64,000 nucleotides of DNA from Thozetella sp. PMI_491 (GCA_021432635.1 MU270029.1:310001-374000), one strand, 5' to 3'. Counted from the first letter of the stretch, positions 34,791 through 47,232 are shown. The notes: a model not told the origin generated them from the letters alone. A program made the numbers and translations.

Positions 34791-35745
34791 AGCAATCTCG
34801 GGGTCCTCGAAGATATGCATTCGTGGTCGTTGTTCATCCTGGAGGCAAGTTCCCGGACCTCTTTTTCCCGTCACAGAACATCCTTAATCCTAGACTCGCG
34901 CTCTTGGTCGATTTCCTATTTCTTCTCGACGAAAGATCGAGGATTCGCGTGACATGGATTCCTCAAATCAGCCTCTTTCGATCTGATTAAGAGATCAAAG
35001 GCAATATGACGCCCGCGGGGGTAGATGGATAAGGAGCGCTTCTGAACAAGTGTCGTTGGTTGATAGGGCGAATGCTGCCAAGGTACCTAGAGAAGAGGAT
35101 TTGCAAGGGAGAAATAGCGGGATTTTAGGGTTGTGGAATACTCCCTTGATAGTCAGTCAATGACGAAGAAGGTATCAAGAGAACACAACACTCACTCAAC
35201 TAGGTCAGACGCTGAGATTGTGGTTTGATCTTTGCGAGTGAGCGAGTTTGACAGAAGGCGATCAGAGGAGCAAAGGCAGCCTACAATAAATGATACACTA
35301 AGATTTCCACATGCCTCTCACACGGAGACATCTGTATGTTTGATTTATTGTTCCTCATTCATATACGCCAGGATTACAATCCAACTTCTGCCGGTTCGTT
35401 AGCTTGGTATGAGGCAGCGGCCAGCCGGATATCATGGCTTGAAAGCAAGTAAACAGCCCTGTAGGCTTTGTTATTGGCCCTCTCCAGGACCCTTCAGCTC
35501 TCTACTGGCCCTACAAGTTCCCTTGACACGGGTCAATTACTTTCTTATGACCGATGATAATTAGTGAATGTGAAGACAATGGCCTTTTAATTCCCAGGTT
35601 AATAAACACACAAGTGGTGTATTCTGTGATAAGATTTGGTCGATGGCAATGGGGATATATTCACATCTCACTACTGACAGTTCTAAGCCGGCCATAGAGG
35701 CCCAGTGGTGTGTTCATAAGCTAATTACTCGCAGTAGTGGCTCAC
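34791..35745. other. AT-rich intergenic region between APH-like pseudogene and gene
   Basis: AT-rich DNA, the 3' flank of the next minus-strand gene. No recognisable gene. It may contain a short terminal exon of the 35746-36870 gene (see that entry). Confidence 0.4.
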
Positions 35746-36870
35746 TTACCGAATAATAGATGTCAACGCAGAAGCTGGGTTAGTCACCCAATCATCGTAG
35801 CCAGCAAGTGGATTGCTCTGCGTCAGCCAAGTACGACGGGGCTTGGCGTCCATCTCAGGAGCTTCGCTAGCACTCCCCTCATACCCAATTATTGGCGTGT
35901 TGTGTGCCCGCCGCTTCTTGAGCACTCCACGACTGTGCTGCAGCGGGGGAAGTCCTTCGCAGGAACCGTTGTTGTATGCCATGGGGCAGACGACGGTGCG
36001 GACAACGCGTTCTGAGCCCATGGGGGACATACCGACAATTTGGAAACTGGTGACCCCAATGCCATGGGCCGTAACTACGACGCCCTCCGGAACGACGGCG
36101 ACATCCCCGAACTCAAGATTTTCTGCGGGGCCACGACCGCACTCGATACTTGCCTGTGGTAGAATACACACAAGTTCACGCGCAGCCCAGGTGTCCTGGA
36201 GGTGCTCGCGCACTAGCTGCTGACCTAGAGCGATACGCCGATCGACTTTCAGCTTCTCCTCCACCGTTAGTTCGTACACTTCGGACTCGGGATCCCCCTC
36301 TAGGTGAGGCAGGAAGTCACGAAGCCCCGTGTTCTGTGCAAATTCCTTCGTGGCGGCGGTCACCTCCTCGTCATAGCGATCCCGGAGGGTGTTCGACAAG
36401 GTGGGCCACATGGCCTCTAGCGGCTTGCCTGTAGGTGGGCAATGGATCATATAGGTCCGGCCGCGGCTTTGGTGCGCGTGTAGAAGCTTGGACACGCCGA
36501 AAGAGTAAGAGGACTCAGGTATGCAGGTCAGGGTCTTGCCGTTGGCATGTTCAGCATCATACGACGAGGAGTCGTCTCGGTTGCAAAGCACCCTGAAGTA
36601 TAGGTTGCCTATGTGCCAGACTGCAACGTCGGGGGTGTCCTCCACTAGCTTCATACCGCCGAGCGAATCGACTATCTCAGTATCGGCACTGGGCTGGGGC
36701 CCTATCTTGTGAACAGTATAGTAACCACTATCGTCAGCGAATATATGCCTACCTGGATTTTCAGCGACACGCTCGACGACAACATTGTCAAACCGCCAGC
36801 TGCTAGCAGTGATCAGCCGCATGTTCTCGCGGAGAGGATGACCTATCTTAGTGATTCGTCGAAGCGGCAT
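35746..36870 (-). CDS. APH-like protein lacking the catalytic motif (putative pseudokinase)
   Basis: Looks like a fungal APH-family phosphotransferase that has lost catalytic residues. 374 residues from the ATG at 36870, chosen because MPLRRITKIGHPL opens into conserved-looking sequence. An upstream in-frame ATG at 37173 would add 101 low-quality residues. N-lobe-like features are DVAVWHIGNLYFRV, a segment ending RGRTYMIHCPP, and KPLEAMWPTLSNTLRDRYDEE, which fits the family's hinge and linker. Where HxDLxPxN is expected the sequence reads ECGRGPAEN, and no IIDWE motif follows. The frame ends at CGG-TAA, which also reads as a splice donor (CG|GTAAGT). A short extra exon is therefore possible, for example via an AG near 35675. 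The assignment is inferred; no close match is claimed. Confidence 0.55.
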   Translation of the reverse strand: MPLRRITKIGHPLRENMRLITASSWRFDNVVVERVAENPGRHIFADDSGYYTVHKIGPQPSADTEIVDSLGGMKLVEDTPDVAVWHIGNLYFRVLCNRDDSSSYDAEHANGKTLTCIPESSYSFGVSKLLHAHQSRGRTYMIHCPPTGKPLEAMWPTLSNTLRDRYDEEVTAATKEFAQNTGLRDFLPHLEGDPESEVYELTVEEKLKVDRRIALGQQLVREHLQDTWAARELVCILPQASIECGRGPAENLEFGDVAVVPEGVVVTAHGIGVTSFQIVGMSPMGSERVVRTVVCPMAYNNGSCEGLPPLQHSRGVLKKRRAHNTPIIGYEGSASEAPEMDAKPRRTWLTQSNPLAGYDDWVTNPASALTSIIR

Positions 36871-39341
36871 GTTGCTGAGAAGTGATGGGCGAATAGGAGG
36901 TAGAAAGAAGCCAGAGGACAGCGAGGCGGAACACGGCAGTCTTCCTATCCGGTTCCTGAATGGGGGTGATGCGGGTGGGGGTTCAGGCTGGACAGAAGCT
37001 GGGGATGAAGCAAATATAGGGTGGACGAGAAGGCCGAGCACAAAAACATTGTCAGAAGGCGGGGCGATAAAGATAGTGCCTTTGTTGAAAGAATTGAACA
37101 AAGCTTTGAGAATTGTGGCCAAGCCACAAGCCTTGGGCAGTAATGGTGAAAGACTCGCATCATAAACAAGCATATTGCTGGCAAAATGGTTGCAGAGAAG
37201 AAAATGAAGGTAGAATTATGATTGTGACCCGGGCCATCAGAGCTATAATGATACTGATACAGGAGCTCTGCCCTGCACTAGGTGTCTGTCTCATGCCTTT
37301 GTTGACAGGTTCAGGGGCTGGTGGGTCGTGGCCGATGGAATGTGGGGGGTTAGGGTTATTTTTATGTGAAGAGTAATGGGGGGACGGGCTAGGCAAGCCG
37401 GGATACCGGGTTAGGGGCGCCGGCATGAACAGGTTACGGTCGATCGATCCGTGCGCACTGCCAGAGCCATGAAGCTGCCACGCACGGGCGGCTTCAGATA
37501 TTCACACCACATGTGCAATCACAGGCCGGATGGAAGGAGCGGAAGATATGGACGATCGCTTCCATGAGACTGAGGCTCGACCGGGTCGACGGGGATCACG
37601 CGCTCGCCGGCAGATTGTGCGACCGAACAGGTGCGATCCCGGGGGCGGCGGCGCGGACGGGAACAGGATATGGGACGAATGGTCGAGGTGGATTGTAATA
37701 ACATGTGGACGCTGTCTGCGGACGCTGTGGATGCTATGGACGCTGTGGATGCTGTCGGCGCGGCCACCCCTGATGGCTGCAGACGCGATTAGATTAAGAG
37801 GGAAGGCGTGGCGAAGGTCTAAAGTGTGAAACACCCCCGGCCAGCCCCTCTCATCTTCTAGAAGCCCCACCCTCTGTCCGGACCCTGGCCGCCCACGGTA
37901 TGCTTAAGCTTGAGTGCCGTGTGAAACACAAGCAGACGCTTGGAAACGTTCTGCAGAGCACTCACGAGATCTTGCCTGACCATACGGGAAACGGGAGGCT
38001 GAGCGAGGTCGAGGTCCCTGGGAGCATCCTCGTGGTCGAGGAACTTAGGGAAGCGAATGGCTCTGCGGTTGGCGAAGCAGGCTTCCACAGTTTCCAAAGA
38101 GGTGACCCAACACACGCAGGCGCCTCTTGACTGGCTGCCAAGTCTGATGTCACGGTGAGGGCGGCCCCTGCAGGCCCCAGCCGTTCCCGCCGGACGGATC
38201 CAATGGTCGACCTGAAATCTGGCGATAGCGAGGATCACGGTGGTTAATTTGGATCCTTGGGCCCGATGAGGCCCGAGCTACAAGACTTGGGCGACTCGAT
38301 CTCCCTCAATTTAGTTTTGGCAGCCCTGCCTACGGTCAATCTACGAAGTCGGCCCTCGCTCATTGCTAAAAGAGAGCGTTGTCCCTGGTCACCGTCTGTG
38401 TCTGTCGTTCCTACCTCTTTCTGCTTCTGCCTTTCTGCTCCTTCCCCCCACTCTCTTTCAAGACGGACTGCGTGCTTCTCGATCAGTTGGCTGAGCTACT
38501 GCCACGACACGCGACCGACCTCACGGAGCGGCCCTCCTCCATACCCACGCGACGTGTTGTGCCCTCTTCAGCCTCTGCGCCTCACGGCCATATTCGAACC
38601 CTTCGGTCCTGGTGTGCGGCACGTGGATTGGCCGAGCGACTCCTGCGAGCTTGGAACAAGGCCGAACTGGCTGATATCTTGTTGGACACCCATCATTGGA
38701 TGGGTCGTGACGTCGGCGACCGACCCGAGTAGGCACAACAACAACAACAGGCAGGTTCCGCATCCTCGCAAGATCTGGCCGCAAACGTGAGTGCACATCA
38801 ACAAAAAACACCCCACGGTCGGCAAGCCGGTAGAGTGCTTGCTGCGACACATACCCTACCCACGCCTCCTATCATCCCAGTTATCCTGGTCTCTTGGTTT
38901 TGCTTAAACCACGGCCCCTCCTCCCCCCCCACCTATCCTCATTCTCGCATCCCTCTAGTTCATCCTCTTGATTTGGAGACCACCCTGCCCTCACTCGCTG
39001 CTTGCCAAAAGGAGGCCCAATTGCGACCGTGCAGCTGACGAGCCATTCTCGCCAGGCGACATAGTCGAAATTACGACCGAGATCACGGTCGGCGTCCGGA
39101 TATATCCAAAATTCATGCGTGCCACCCCCGCGACGATCTGACGCTGCCCCCCCCGGCCCCCCTCCCTCCATCCTCTCCACCCAGGATCCCGGCAATTTGG
39201 GCTGCCAGCACGGTCGCCGTCTGAGACCCGCCGAAGAGCCATCGTGCGAGCAGACCTTGCCCTAGGACACAGGGTGTCTGCTTTAACTTGTTTAGCGTTT
39301 TACCAGAGGTTGTTCCGGCACCCCTCGGCGCACGGCGCGAG
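36871..39341. other. 2.5 kb divergent intergenic region
   Basis: Holds the promoters of the APH-like gene (left) and the disordered-protein gene (right). A 9-bp repeat lies at 37720-37755. CT-rich and C-run tracts lie in the right half, consistent with a long leader for the 39342 gene. No recognisable protein. Confidence 0.4.
37720..37755 (+). repeat. 9-bp tandem repeat GGAYGCTRT
   Basis: Four consecutive units alternate GGACGCTGT and GGATGCTRT, with one more unit at 37707-37715. It is a small minisatellite outside any supported gene. Confidence 0.7.
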
Positions 39342-42319
39342 ATGCCCACTATGTGGGACAGGCTTAAGGCTGCCCCTCAAAAGCAGGGCGGCGGCCTGTT
39401 TGAGGACCCCAGAGACGCTGCTAGCAATAGGTTTGGCTACAACAGCAACAACGGATACAGCTATTCCATCAAGGGCGGTCCGCCGCCCCCGAGGCCACCT
39501 AGGGAGTACTACGACTCGCGGTTGTAAGTTTATTTTTTGGTTCCTTTGCTTCCTTTGTCCTCCCCCTTTTTCAGCCTGTCGTTTGCATGGCTTGGCGCAC
39601 TGTGACACAGGGTGTCAGTAGAGCTCTAAATCACTAGCGCCGCCTTGTACATTCGGAGGGTTTTGGTGCACGAGAGATGGAGTTGCGACGCGCAGGGGCG
39701 CAGCAAAGGAGGCGCATGGACAGCTCATTTACATCAGCACCCGAGGCACCAACAGAAGGGATACCAGCACGAGCTGAAAGCCAAACAAAAAAGAGAGTGT
39801 GTTTGCTGCGGCTTAGGCCGACGTCACCCATCTTTGAACTTCAGCTCCCCTCCAACGTTTGCAATAGCCTCACTCATCCCGCCGACGAGTCGAAGTCGCT
39901 TGTCCTTGCTACCCGACCCAGCGCCCGCAATTTCTTGCATCGCAGCCTTCAAACTACATTTCATTTTACCTCAAAGCTGACCACACGTGCCTGCTTTGCA
40001 GTGAGACTTCACCCGCTGTCCAGGAACCGCCGCCTCGAAATCCGAACCGAAACTTGTATCGCGACTCGACCTTGCGGCCAGCATCGTCGGTCTACTCAGA
40101 GCCCTCTCCCACTTACCCCCAGTTCCCCGCAAACGTGGCGTCCAGACGGCCCCCCCAGTACGGATACGGAGGAGTGCCGGCAGGCGACGGCATATCACCC
40201 CCCAGCTCACCAGAGCCTGAATACATACCGAGACAGCAGAGGTTAGTGCTGAGTCGGAAGAGGAGACCTGGACCCCCGGCGCGGATTGTGGAAAGAGAGC
40301 GGCACAAAGAAGATCGTCGGGTGTTGGAGGGTGCGGGACAGACATGATGTCAATGTCTCGCGCCGATGTCAGCGCGTTGAGGATCGCGATCTCGTGCATG
40401 TCATTCATGAGTCGACACGCGTCGGGGCGGCCCATGGTTTTCTCTCACTTGGCGACGAGTTGCTGACACTGTCTTTGCTTAGTGCTCCCCTCAAGCGTCC
40501 CTCCTCTGCGGACGTCTCCCCCATTGACGAGGAAGGACCCGACATGTCGCAGTTTGGCGGCTCCCGCCAAGGCGGCACCGCGGCAGCCATGGGGCAACAA
40601 ATAGGCGACCCCCCCCAGGGACGGACGAACATTCCTCAGATGCGACGAGCCCGCCGGAAGCAGTCCGACGCTGCACTGAGGGAAGCGCATTCGCGAGAAC
40701 GAATGAACCAACCCCAAGACCCTAAGGCCCAGGTCCTCTGGGATCCCATGACGGGGGAGAGGACAAATACAGAGCTTGGTCGGCCGTCCCAAGTGAACCC
40801 AGCCGAGTACGCCCATGGGCTGGGAATCAGCGATGCGACAAGAGCTCCTGCGCAGCAGAAGAAAAGCCCCACGGTTACAACCATGTTTGGCGAGAGGGTT
40901 CGCCGGTTAGCACAAGTTGCCAAACCCGACAGGTCTGAGAATGCCGCGGAGGACCGCAGCACGGACCCGGCCGCCGGTGCATTCAGCTCTAACCGACCGG
41001 GATGGCGCGGCGCCAGTGGCCGGACCGCGCTGGTTGATCCCGTCCGCGACACTCGCGACGTGGCACCATTGAAGCCTCCCCAAAGGAGCGAGAAGCGTAT
41101 CGTATCGCCCACGTCGGCGACAGCAAAGTCGGGTTTGTCGCTGGGCCTCTTCAAGAAGGGTCAGACCCCCCCCGTCAGCCCGCGTGGACCTGAAACACCG
41201 ACGGGGACCGGGCCCCGAGACACGATTAGGAAAGTGGTGCCCTCGTCCCAAATCTCGCCCTCTGCGACGAAAGGACCTGAAGCGGCGGGCCAGAGCTATC
41301 CTAGCCCGCCGCTTTCTGGGTCCTCGCCGGGGCCTGACGCGCCATCCATCGCGGCCAAGCAATTGCAGTCGCACATGGGAAGGGCCCTCCGCGATGATAT
41401 GGTTGCTGGCTCCCCGACCAGCCCTGACTTCCGCCAAAATTCGAGTAATCACGTCGACAAGACGCCTATTCGCAGGAAACCGCCGCCCCCAAGCGCCGAG
41501 CAGAACGTGAGGGAGTCGGTATCGTCTGTGTACTCGCAGCAGTCTTCGGCGCCTCCTCCTCCGCCGCCACACAATCCTAACGCGGGGTATCTCAACCCGA
41601 GCGACCCCTGGGAGCAGCCCCCGTCGCGTTTCAGCGTCACGACGTACGGAGAGACCCCGCGCGAGTCTTTTGACGACTTCAACCACGATCGACCTCCCGT
41701 CCCAGAGACGCCTGACCAGTTCCGCGCGAACCCCCAGACTATGCACGACTCGATTATGGACCGCGGCCGCCCTGTGGGTCTCGACCAAGGCTACGACTCG
41801 CCTCTCGGCACGCCCGTCGTCGTCTCACTGAAGGAACCATACATGTCGTCTCCCTACGGCAACAAGACTTCGCATGCCGCCATTGAGCGGAAGGCCGCCG
41901 CGACTGGTGCCAACGTCATCCGGGCGCGCACGACAGTCGAACGGCCCGTCTCAAGTGCCTCCAGCATCAACAAATCTCTGCCCGCCCCGCCGCCGGAGAC
42001 GTCGGCCAATGCCGCGCGCGACCGGGTCGGCTATCTCAATGCGCAGCTACAGTCGCTCGGCAACCGGCGAATCAACCTGACGCGGTCCATTAAGCAGATG
42101 ACGGAGCTAATGCCGACCGACAACTTGATGGCCAGCAACGAGGTGATCCGCAAGCGTGAGATTGAGAAGCGCAAGGTTGAGACCCTGCGGGAGGAGCTTT
42201 CCGACGTCCAGAGGGAGGAGTACGAGCTGGGCCTGAAGCTGCATCGCGCTTACAAGCGCATGGACCGTGACGCGGACTGGGAACCGACGACCTTGTGGGT
42301 GCGGCGTGTTACCGGCTAA
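39342..42319 (+). CDS. Fungal-specific proline-rich disordered protein with C-terminal coiled coil
   Basis: Unknown function. Three exons, 39342-39523, 40002-40241 and 40483-42319, give 752 residues in one continuous frame. The two introns are long for this window (478 and 241 nt). The N-terminus (MPTMWDRLKAAPQKQGGGLF) is short and conserved-looking. Residues ~60-620 are Pro/Ser/Arg-rich and probably disordered, with polyproline stretches (PPPPPPHNP) that could bind SH3 or WW domains. The last ~110 residues (RDRVGYLNAQLQSLGNRRIN ... EIEKRKVETLREELSDVQRE) form a coiled coil and end in EPTTLWVRRVTG. The composition suggests a scaffold, perhaps cytoskeletal or polarity-related, but nothing in the sequence proves it. 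Confidence 0.82.
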
Positions 42320-43098
42320 GCAACGCCGCATCCTGTCGGGACCAAGTCTGCGACGAGCTCCGACACCCACGCAATCCTCTTGATTTTCTCTGTTTATACT
42401 TTTTTTTTCCCCCACGAGCGAAGGAGTTGTGAGGACGCACTCTTCGGGCATGCACGCCCTGTTGCACTATGTGGCTTGAGGGTTTCCCTTTTTTAACCCT
42501 TTTTTTTCGTTGTTGAGATCATCGTTAGCGAAGGTCTTATTAAGTCTCCTCTAATCGACGGCACCGGACAAGAGCTACCGGACAAGAGCTACTGGGGCAC
42601 GTGTAGGTATGAAACCGGGGGAACGATGTACATGGATACGAGGAATAACGGAGGTTGGGGATGAGCGAAGGGGAAAGCGTCCATTATCTCGGTATATTGT
42701 ATGATGGGGCACCGCGTGTTGCTTAGAGATCTACCCGCCGTTCGCACTCACCGGGAACGATATCATTAGATGAATGAGAGAAGATGATACTCCTCTGATG
42801 GCCTATCATTTGTTACATAAGAACCTGGTCTGTAGTTGGTATTTTGGGCAGCACTCGCTGCCATAGAGGTCGGAGATGGCGTGGTAGTTGGTGTAGCCTC
42901 AAGGCTGCGTATCCACCTAGCTAGCCTTTTTATAACTACTATTAGCCTGTATGCGGTTTATATTGGGCGGTCTTTTGTGCAATCACAGGCGATGCCGAAC
43001 AGGTACTGCTGCCCGAGCTCATCGAGATTTGGTCCCCGAAGCTGCACTGGATCCGCCGGGCTAGTCGGGGGAAGCTCGAGCTACATCGGCGGCAACTA
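42320..43098. other. Convergent intergenic region
   Basis: 3' flanks of two convergent genes. T-rich tracts (about 42400-42410 and 42490-42510) suit a 3' UTR. The direct repeat CCGGACAAGAGCTA occurs twice near 42566-42592. No gene. Confidence 0.4.
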
Positions 43099-43795
43099 TC
43101 AACATGTCTCCCACTGATCGGTTTTCGCATGCCCCCCCGCGTTCGCCATCGCAAATGCACCTAGAAATATGCCGGCTAATACAGATAGGAAGTAGCCGAC
43201 GTTATAGGTCATGACAGCAAGCATGCTATGAGATGAAGCCAGCGATTAGAATGCTAGTAAGAGCAAGCTCGATCGGACGAACTCACAGAAGGTAGCCAAT
43301 CCCGGCTAGAAGCACCTCATACAGGGCGTGGCACGTCCGCCCGACCATTCGGACCCGCATTGCGGACTGCAAGGCAATCCGCAACCCCCGGCCGTTTGCT
43401 CTACGCCCTAGATCAGGACGTGGCGGCAGCACCCCGTCCTTGCTTGCCTGCTCCATCACAACCCGAGCTTCCTCTGCATCGCGGCCCGGAAGTAGCTGAT
43501 GCACGGAGGTGCCGGAGTTGAGTGGACCCTGCCGCCGGGCTTCATCCAGGAATGGCCGGAGAGCGATGAGAACCCGTAGCAGGGCGGCCATGGCGACGAG
43601 GAAGATGCAAGAAGCGGCGTAGCTTGCCGTGTTGGTGGGCTGCCACGAACGGGAGAAGAGCGGGGTGGTGATGGAGCTGAAGAAAGTCATGTCCATGCCC
43701 GAGGTAGAGGATGACATGTCCATAGTCGAGGACGAGGCGGCGGCGCTGGTAGTCATGGATGCCATGGTCATGGCTATGGCGGTGGTGGTTGCCAT
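43099..43795 (-). CDS. CTR-family high-affinity copper transporter
   Basis: Plasma-membrane Cu(I) importer that works as a trimer. Two exons in transcription order, 43795-43287 and 43225-43099, give 211 residues. The second exon supplies half of TM2 and all of TM3, so the first exon alone would be non-functional. The N-terminus is Met/Ser-rich with copper-collecting motifs (TMDMSSSTSGMDM). TM1 is YAASCIFLVAMAALLRVLIA. TM2 carries the diagnostic MxxxM (M171-L-A-V-M175). TM3 carries GxxxG (GIFLGAFAMANAG). A ~60-residue cytosolic loop separates TM1 and TM2. The C-terminus is short, with a terminal Cys (ETC). It is head-to-head with a metalloreductase, the usual partner that supplies Cu(I). Confidence 0.93.
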
Positions 43796-44994
43796 ATCTC
43801 GACTACTCGGCTGGGGAGACGTCCGAGCTAAGAGGCCGATAGCTGCGTGGCTGCTCTTGGATTGGGCACGTCGCTCGGGACTATAATCCTTCCGTGGTAC
43901 CGCTTTCCTGATCCAAAAGACGCTGTCGAGTCCTTATGATCCCATCTAACACGAGCTGGCCGTGGCTGCTACCTGCATGTTAGGGATACCAATGGCCCGG
44001 AAGCTGAGCCAGGTGGTGAGATGACAGGGCCGCCGCGCTGCGTTTCGAAGTCCGTTTGAACAAAGTTGAGAGACTTTGAGCCTCTTTTCTTTGAGTCTGG
44101 GGAACCGTCGTCCGGCTGGGCCGCCAATATGAAAGACTCGGCACTGGGATTGTTCAGCACGGGGAGCAACAGGGGTGATGACATTTCTAAATTACGACCC
44201 ATGCAACCGAGCATCGCAATGACCCAAAGTCCTCGTTTCCTCTTATTGTCAGGTCGCATTTCGGTTCGTATTACTTCTGCATTGCGCAGGCTGACCGGGC
44301 CTGCAATCTTCATCCTTTTCTCTCCTTCTAATGCTCCGCCGCGGGCTCTTGGTTCTTAGTGTGAGTGGTGCCTTCCTATTGTGGGCGCGCGAGCTTATTT
44401 GAGAAGGTTTTCTGAGGTCTTGGCCTGCCATGTCGCTCCTAAACCCCTCTCACCCGCCTTCAGCCCACCTGGACGGGCTCCATTTTTACGGGATGGTCGC
44501 GTTGCTTGATACGCTTCAATTGGGACGCCCTTGGCTGTCTCCGGGCTCGCTAGGCGGGTTCTAGCACTCGAGAGCCCACGAGGTTGGTACCTTGGTGGCT
44601 GCCAATGGCGCCAGATGGTCCCAAGCCATCAGGGGTTCCTTTCAGCACCGATACCCCACCAGACAATGCGCTCAATCTAGTGGCTTGGTCTACCACGTCT
44701 TCAGCCCGCCATAGCTCAGGGGAAGTCTCGACCAGCTGCGTGCAGGCGACAGTACTTCTGTGAGGGCGTGCCCCGGTCGCGCGGGATCGCTACTGTTAAT
44801 CGATCCTGGCACGCGCGGGTGTCTGCTCTCGTGAATCTGAGCCCGAGGGACTATGAGGACAATCCTTGGTCAAGCGGAACAGGCAACGTGAAGCTCGAGG
44901 TGCTACTGAGACCACGGGTTTCCACCAGCTCCTGCTGGTAATCATCTCAACGAATCTAAGCCCGCCTACCGCCAAGTCTCGCCGCGAACACAGT
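43796..44994. promoter_or_regulatory. Divergent promoter region CTR / metalloreductase
   Basis: 1.2 kb between head-to-head starts of two metal-uptake genes. I could not find a convincing Mac1/Cuf1-like copper element or clustered GATA sites by eye. Confidence 0.45.
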
Positions 44995-47232
44995 ATGGAG
45001 CGCCACGAAGGACACCACGGCGGTCACGGATCCGTGAGCAATGGGCTGATCACGGCCATCTTCTGGTATTCTATCGCAACGGTAGTTGGGCTGCTTGGAT
45101 TGCAGAATCTGGTCAGGTGGGCACATAGGTGAGGCCACTCTCCCCGGCTTAACTATATCTCCCGCCACGCACATCTGACATTTACTAGGACTACTCGCAA
45201 GCAGACAGAATGGTCCGCACTTGGCACCACACAACCCTCCAACCGTGTTTCGCTTGAATACCGTGCTGCTGTATTTCTGAGAAGACACTTGCAGAGCCGG
45301 CTAGAGTTCGAGGGCTTTGCGCAGTGGCTCGCGCCTCCCCCAGTGGGCAAGACCGTTATTCTGGTACTTTACCTGGCTGCCTGCGTCGTCCTGTCGATCT
45401 ACGGCATCCAATTCTCGGGCCCCACCTACCTTGACAGCACGGCTCTCCGGACAGGATGGATAGCCCTCACCCAGGTCCCACTGATCATCCTGCTGAGCGC
45501 GCGCGGCGCGAATCCACTCTCCGGTCTCACAGGTGTATCGTACGAACAGATACGCTGGGCACACCGCTGGGTTGGACAGATAGTCTTAGTCGTCTCAGCC
45601 ATTCACGGTATCTTCTTCGCCGTGGAGTGGTCGCGCGCGGGGCTTTTCTGGGTGCAATGGAACATGATGTCTCACGCCAAGCATGGGCTCTTCGCGACAC
45701 TTGTGCTGCTCTGGATGGGGGTGAGCTCCTTGCTGCCCCTACGCCGATGGTCTCATGAGTTGTTCGTGCAGCAGCACCGCGTCTCGGCCGTGGTTTTCCT
45801 TACCTTTCTGAACTGGCACCTCCCACAGCACCACAAGCTGCTGGTCATCGTCTCAGCCGCCACGCTCGGAACCGTCACTATTCTCGACTGGGCATCTTTC
45901 TTCGTGGTGCCGGTCTTGCGACGACAGTATAGTTGGAGGAAGGGGCGGTGTTCCTCGTCGAGTTGCCCAACTCCCTGGCGAGCCACTTGCCAAGCAACAT
46001 TGACGGCAGTTGGCAAGGAACTAACCGTGGTTGAGATTAATGGATACCATTCCACCTGGTTCAGTGGACAGCATGTCTACCTCTGGGTTCCATGTCTCTG
46101 GTGGCAAACTGCACACCCCTTCACTATCACCAACCACTCCGAGAGCAGCCAGCGGGTAGCATGTCAAAGCATCCAACTGATCCTACGGACCAAGACGGGG
46201 TTCACTCAAGCATTGAACCGATTGGCGGTGAGACATGAGCAAAAGACGATGCAGGTTTTCGTTTCAGAACCCTATGGCCAACCACCGAAACTAGATGGCT
46301 TCGAAACGGTGGTGCTTCTAGCGGCTTCGACCGGGGCATCCTTCATCTTACCAATACTAGAGGATATTATGCATGCCTCCGTACCATCTATCCGGAAGGT
46401 CTATGTGCTGCTCGCGGCCAGAGATAAGAGCCACATCGAGGTGTACAAAAGGAGAGTTCTGGCACTCAGAGGTGCCTCGAATGCCTCCGTAGATCTTGAA
46501 GTGTGCGTCTTTCATTCAGGATCACAGGGAGTCGCGACGACGGGTGAAACAGATGGAGAGCTGGTCAGAATGGGACCGGAGGACGAGACGAATCGCTTGA
46601 TGCAAGGAGACGCTGCATTCTGTGTTGACGATTCCGACGACGAGAGCCATGAGCTTCCAGTCCAGTACCCTCATGCAAGGGAAGGGGGGGAGGAGACCAA
46701 CTTGTCTGACGAGGGAACTATGCTTGGAACGGAGACACCTGGATTCCTCGCCACCAGAACACGACGGAACACCATACAGAAGGTCCCTGGGCCGATCAAT
46801 GCCTTGCATCTGCTAGAAGGTATTGCCACCGGACAATCCCTGACTGGTCGGACGATTGCGGCCGACGACGAGCTAGCCGAGGACAAGCTCAAGGCCTTTT
46901 CGGTAGGAAGAGCCAGCACCGATTCTGGTTTACAATCGGATCGACGACGGAGTACAGAAGAGACCGTGTGCGGGTCGGTGTCGGGGTTGGACGAAGAAGA
47001 GAAGATCGCTCTCGAGGGCGATGACTTTGCTGCTGGTTCGTTCGAGCTCCACGAGGTACTGGGTAGGCCGGATTTAAACAGCTATATAGACACGATTGTC
47101 TCCTCCAGGAGGAGCAAGGTTGGCATGATCGCCTGCGGCGGCAAGGAGTTCATCCGGGGGTTACGAACAGCACAAGGCCGAGCTCGAGGCGGAGACCTTA
47201 TCTGGTTTCATGCTGAGGAGTTCGAGGGGTAG
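44995..47232 (+). CDS. FRE-type ferric/cupric reductase
   Basis: Plasma-membrane metalloreductase that moves electrons from NADPH through FAD and two hemes to Fe(III) or Cu(II) outside the cell. Two exons, 44995-45128 and 45189-47232, give 725 residues. The N-terminus is His-rich (MERHEGHHGGHG) and is followed by ~7 transmembrane helices. Paired heme histidines are visible: AHRWVGQIVLVVSAIHG in one helix, and QQHRV followed by LNWHL in the next. FAD binding is at HPFTITNHS. NADPH binding is at STGASFILPILEDI, and the terminal motif is GMIACGGKEFI. A ~140-residue acidic insertion lies between the NAD-binding strands. It is divergent from the CTR gene. Whether iron or copper is the physiological substrate is undecided; the neighbour favours copper. 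Confidence 0.93.

Noticed and set aside
37858-38238. Minus-strand frame of about 126 codons
   Set aside because: No motif, no splice partners, and it lies in the leader region of the 39342 gene.
40907-41788. Long minus-strand open frame (about 293 codons)
   Set aside because: Antisense to the disordered-protein gene, Arg-rich shadow translation without domains.
44700-44770. tRNA-like stretch (AGCTCAGGGG box) in the CTR/reductase promoter
   Set aside because: No GGTTCGANNCC B box at the right distance and no acceptor-stem pairing could be found.
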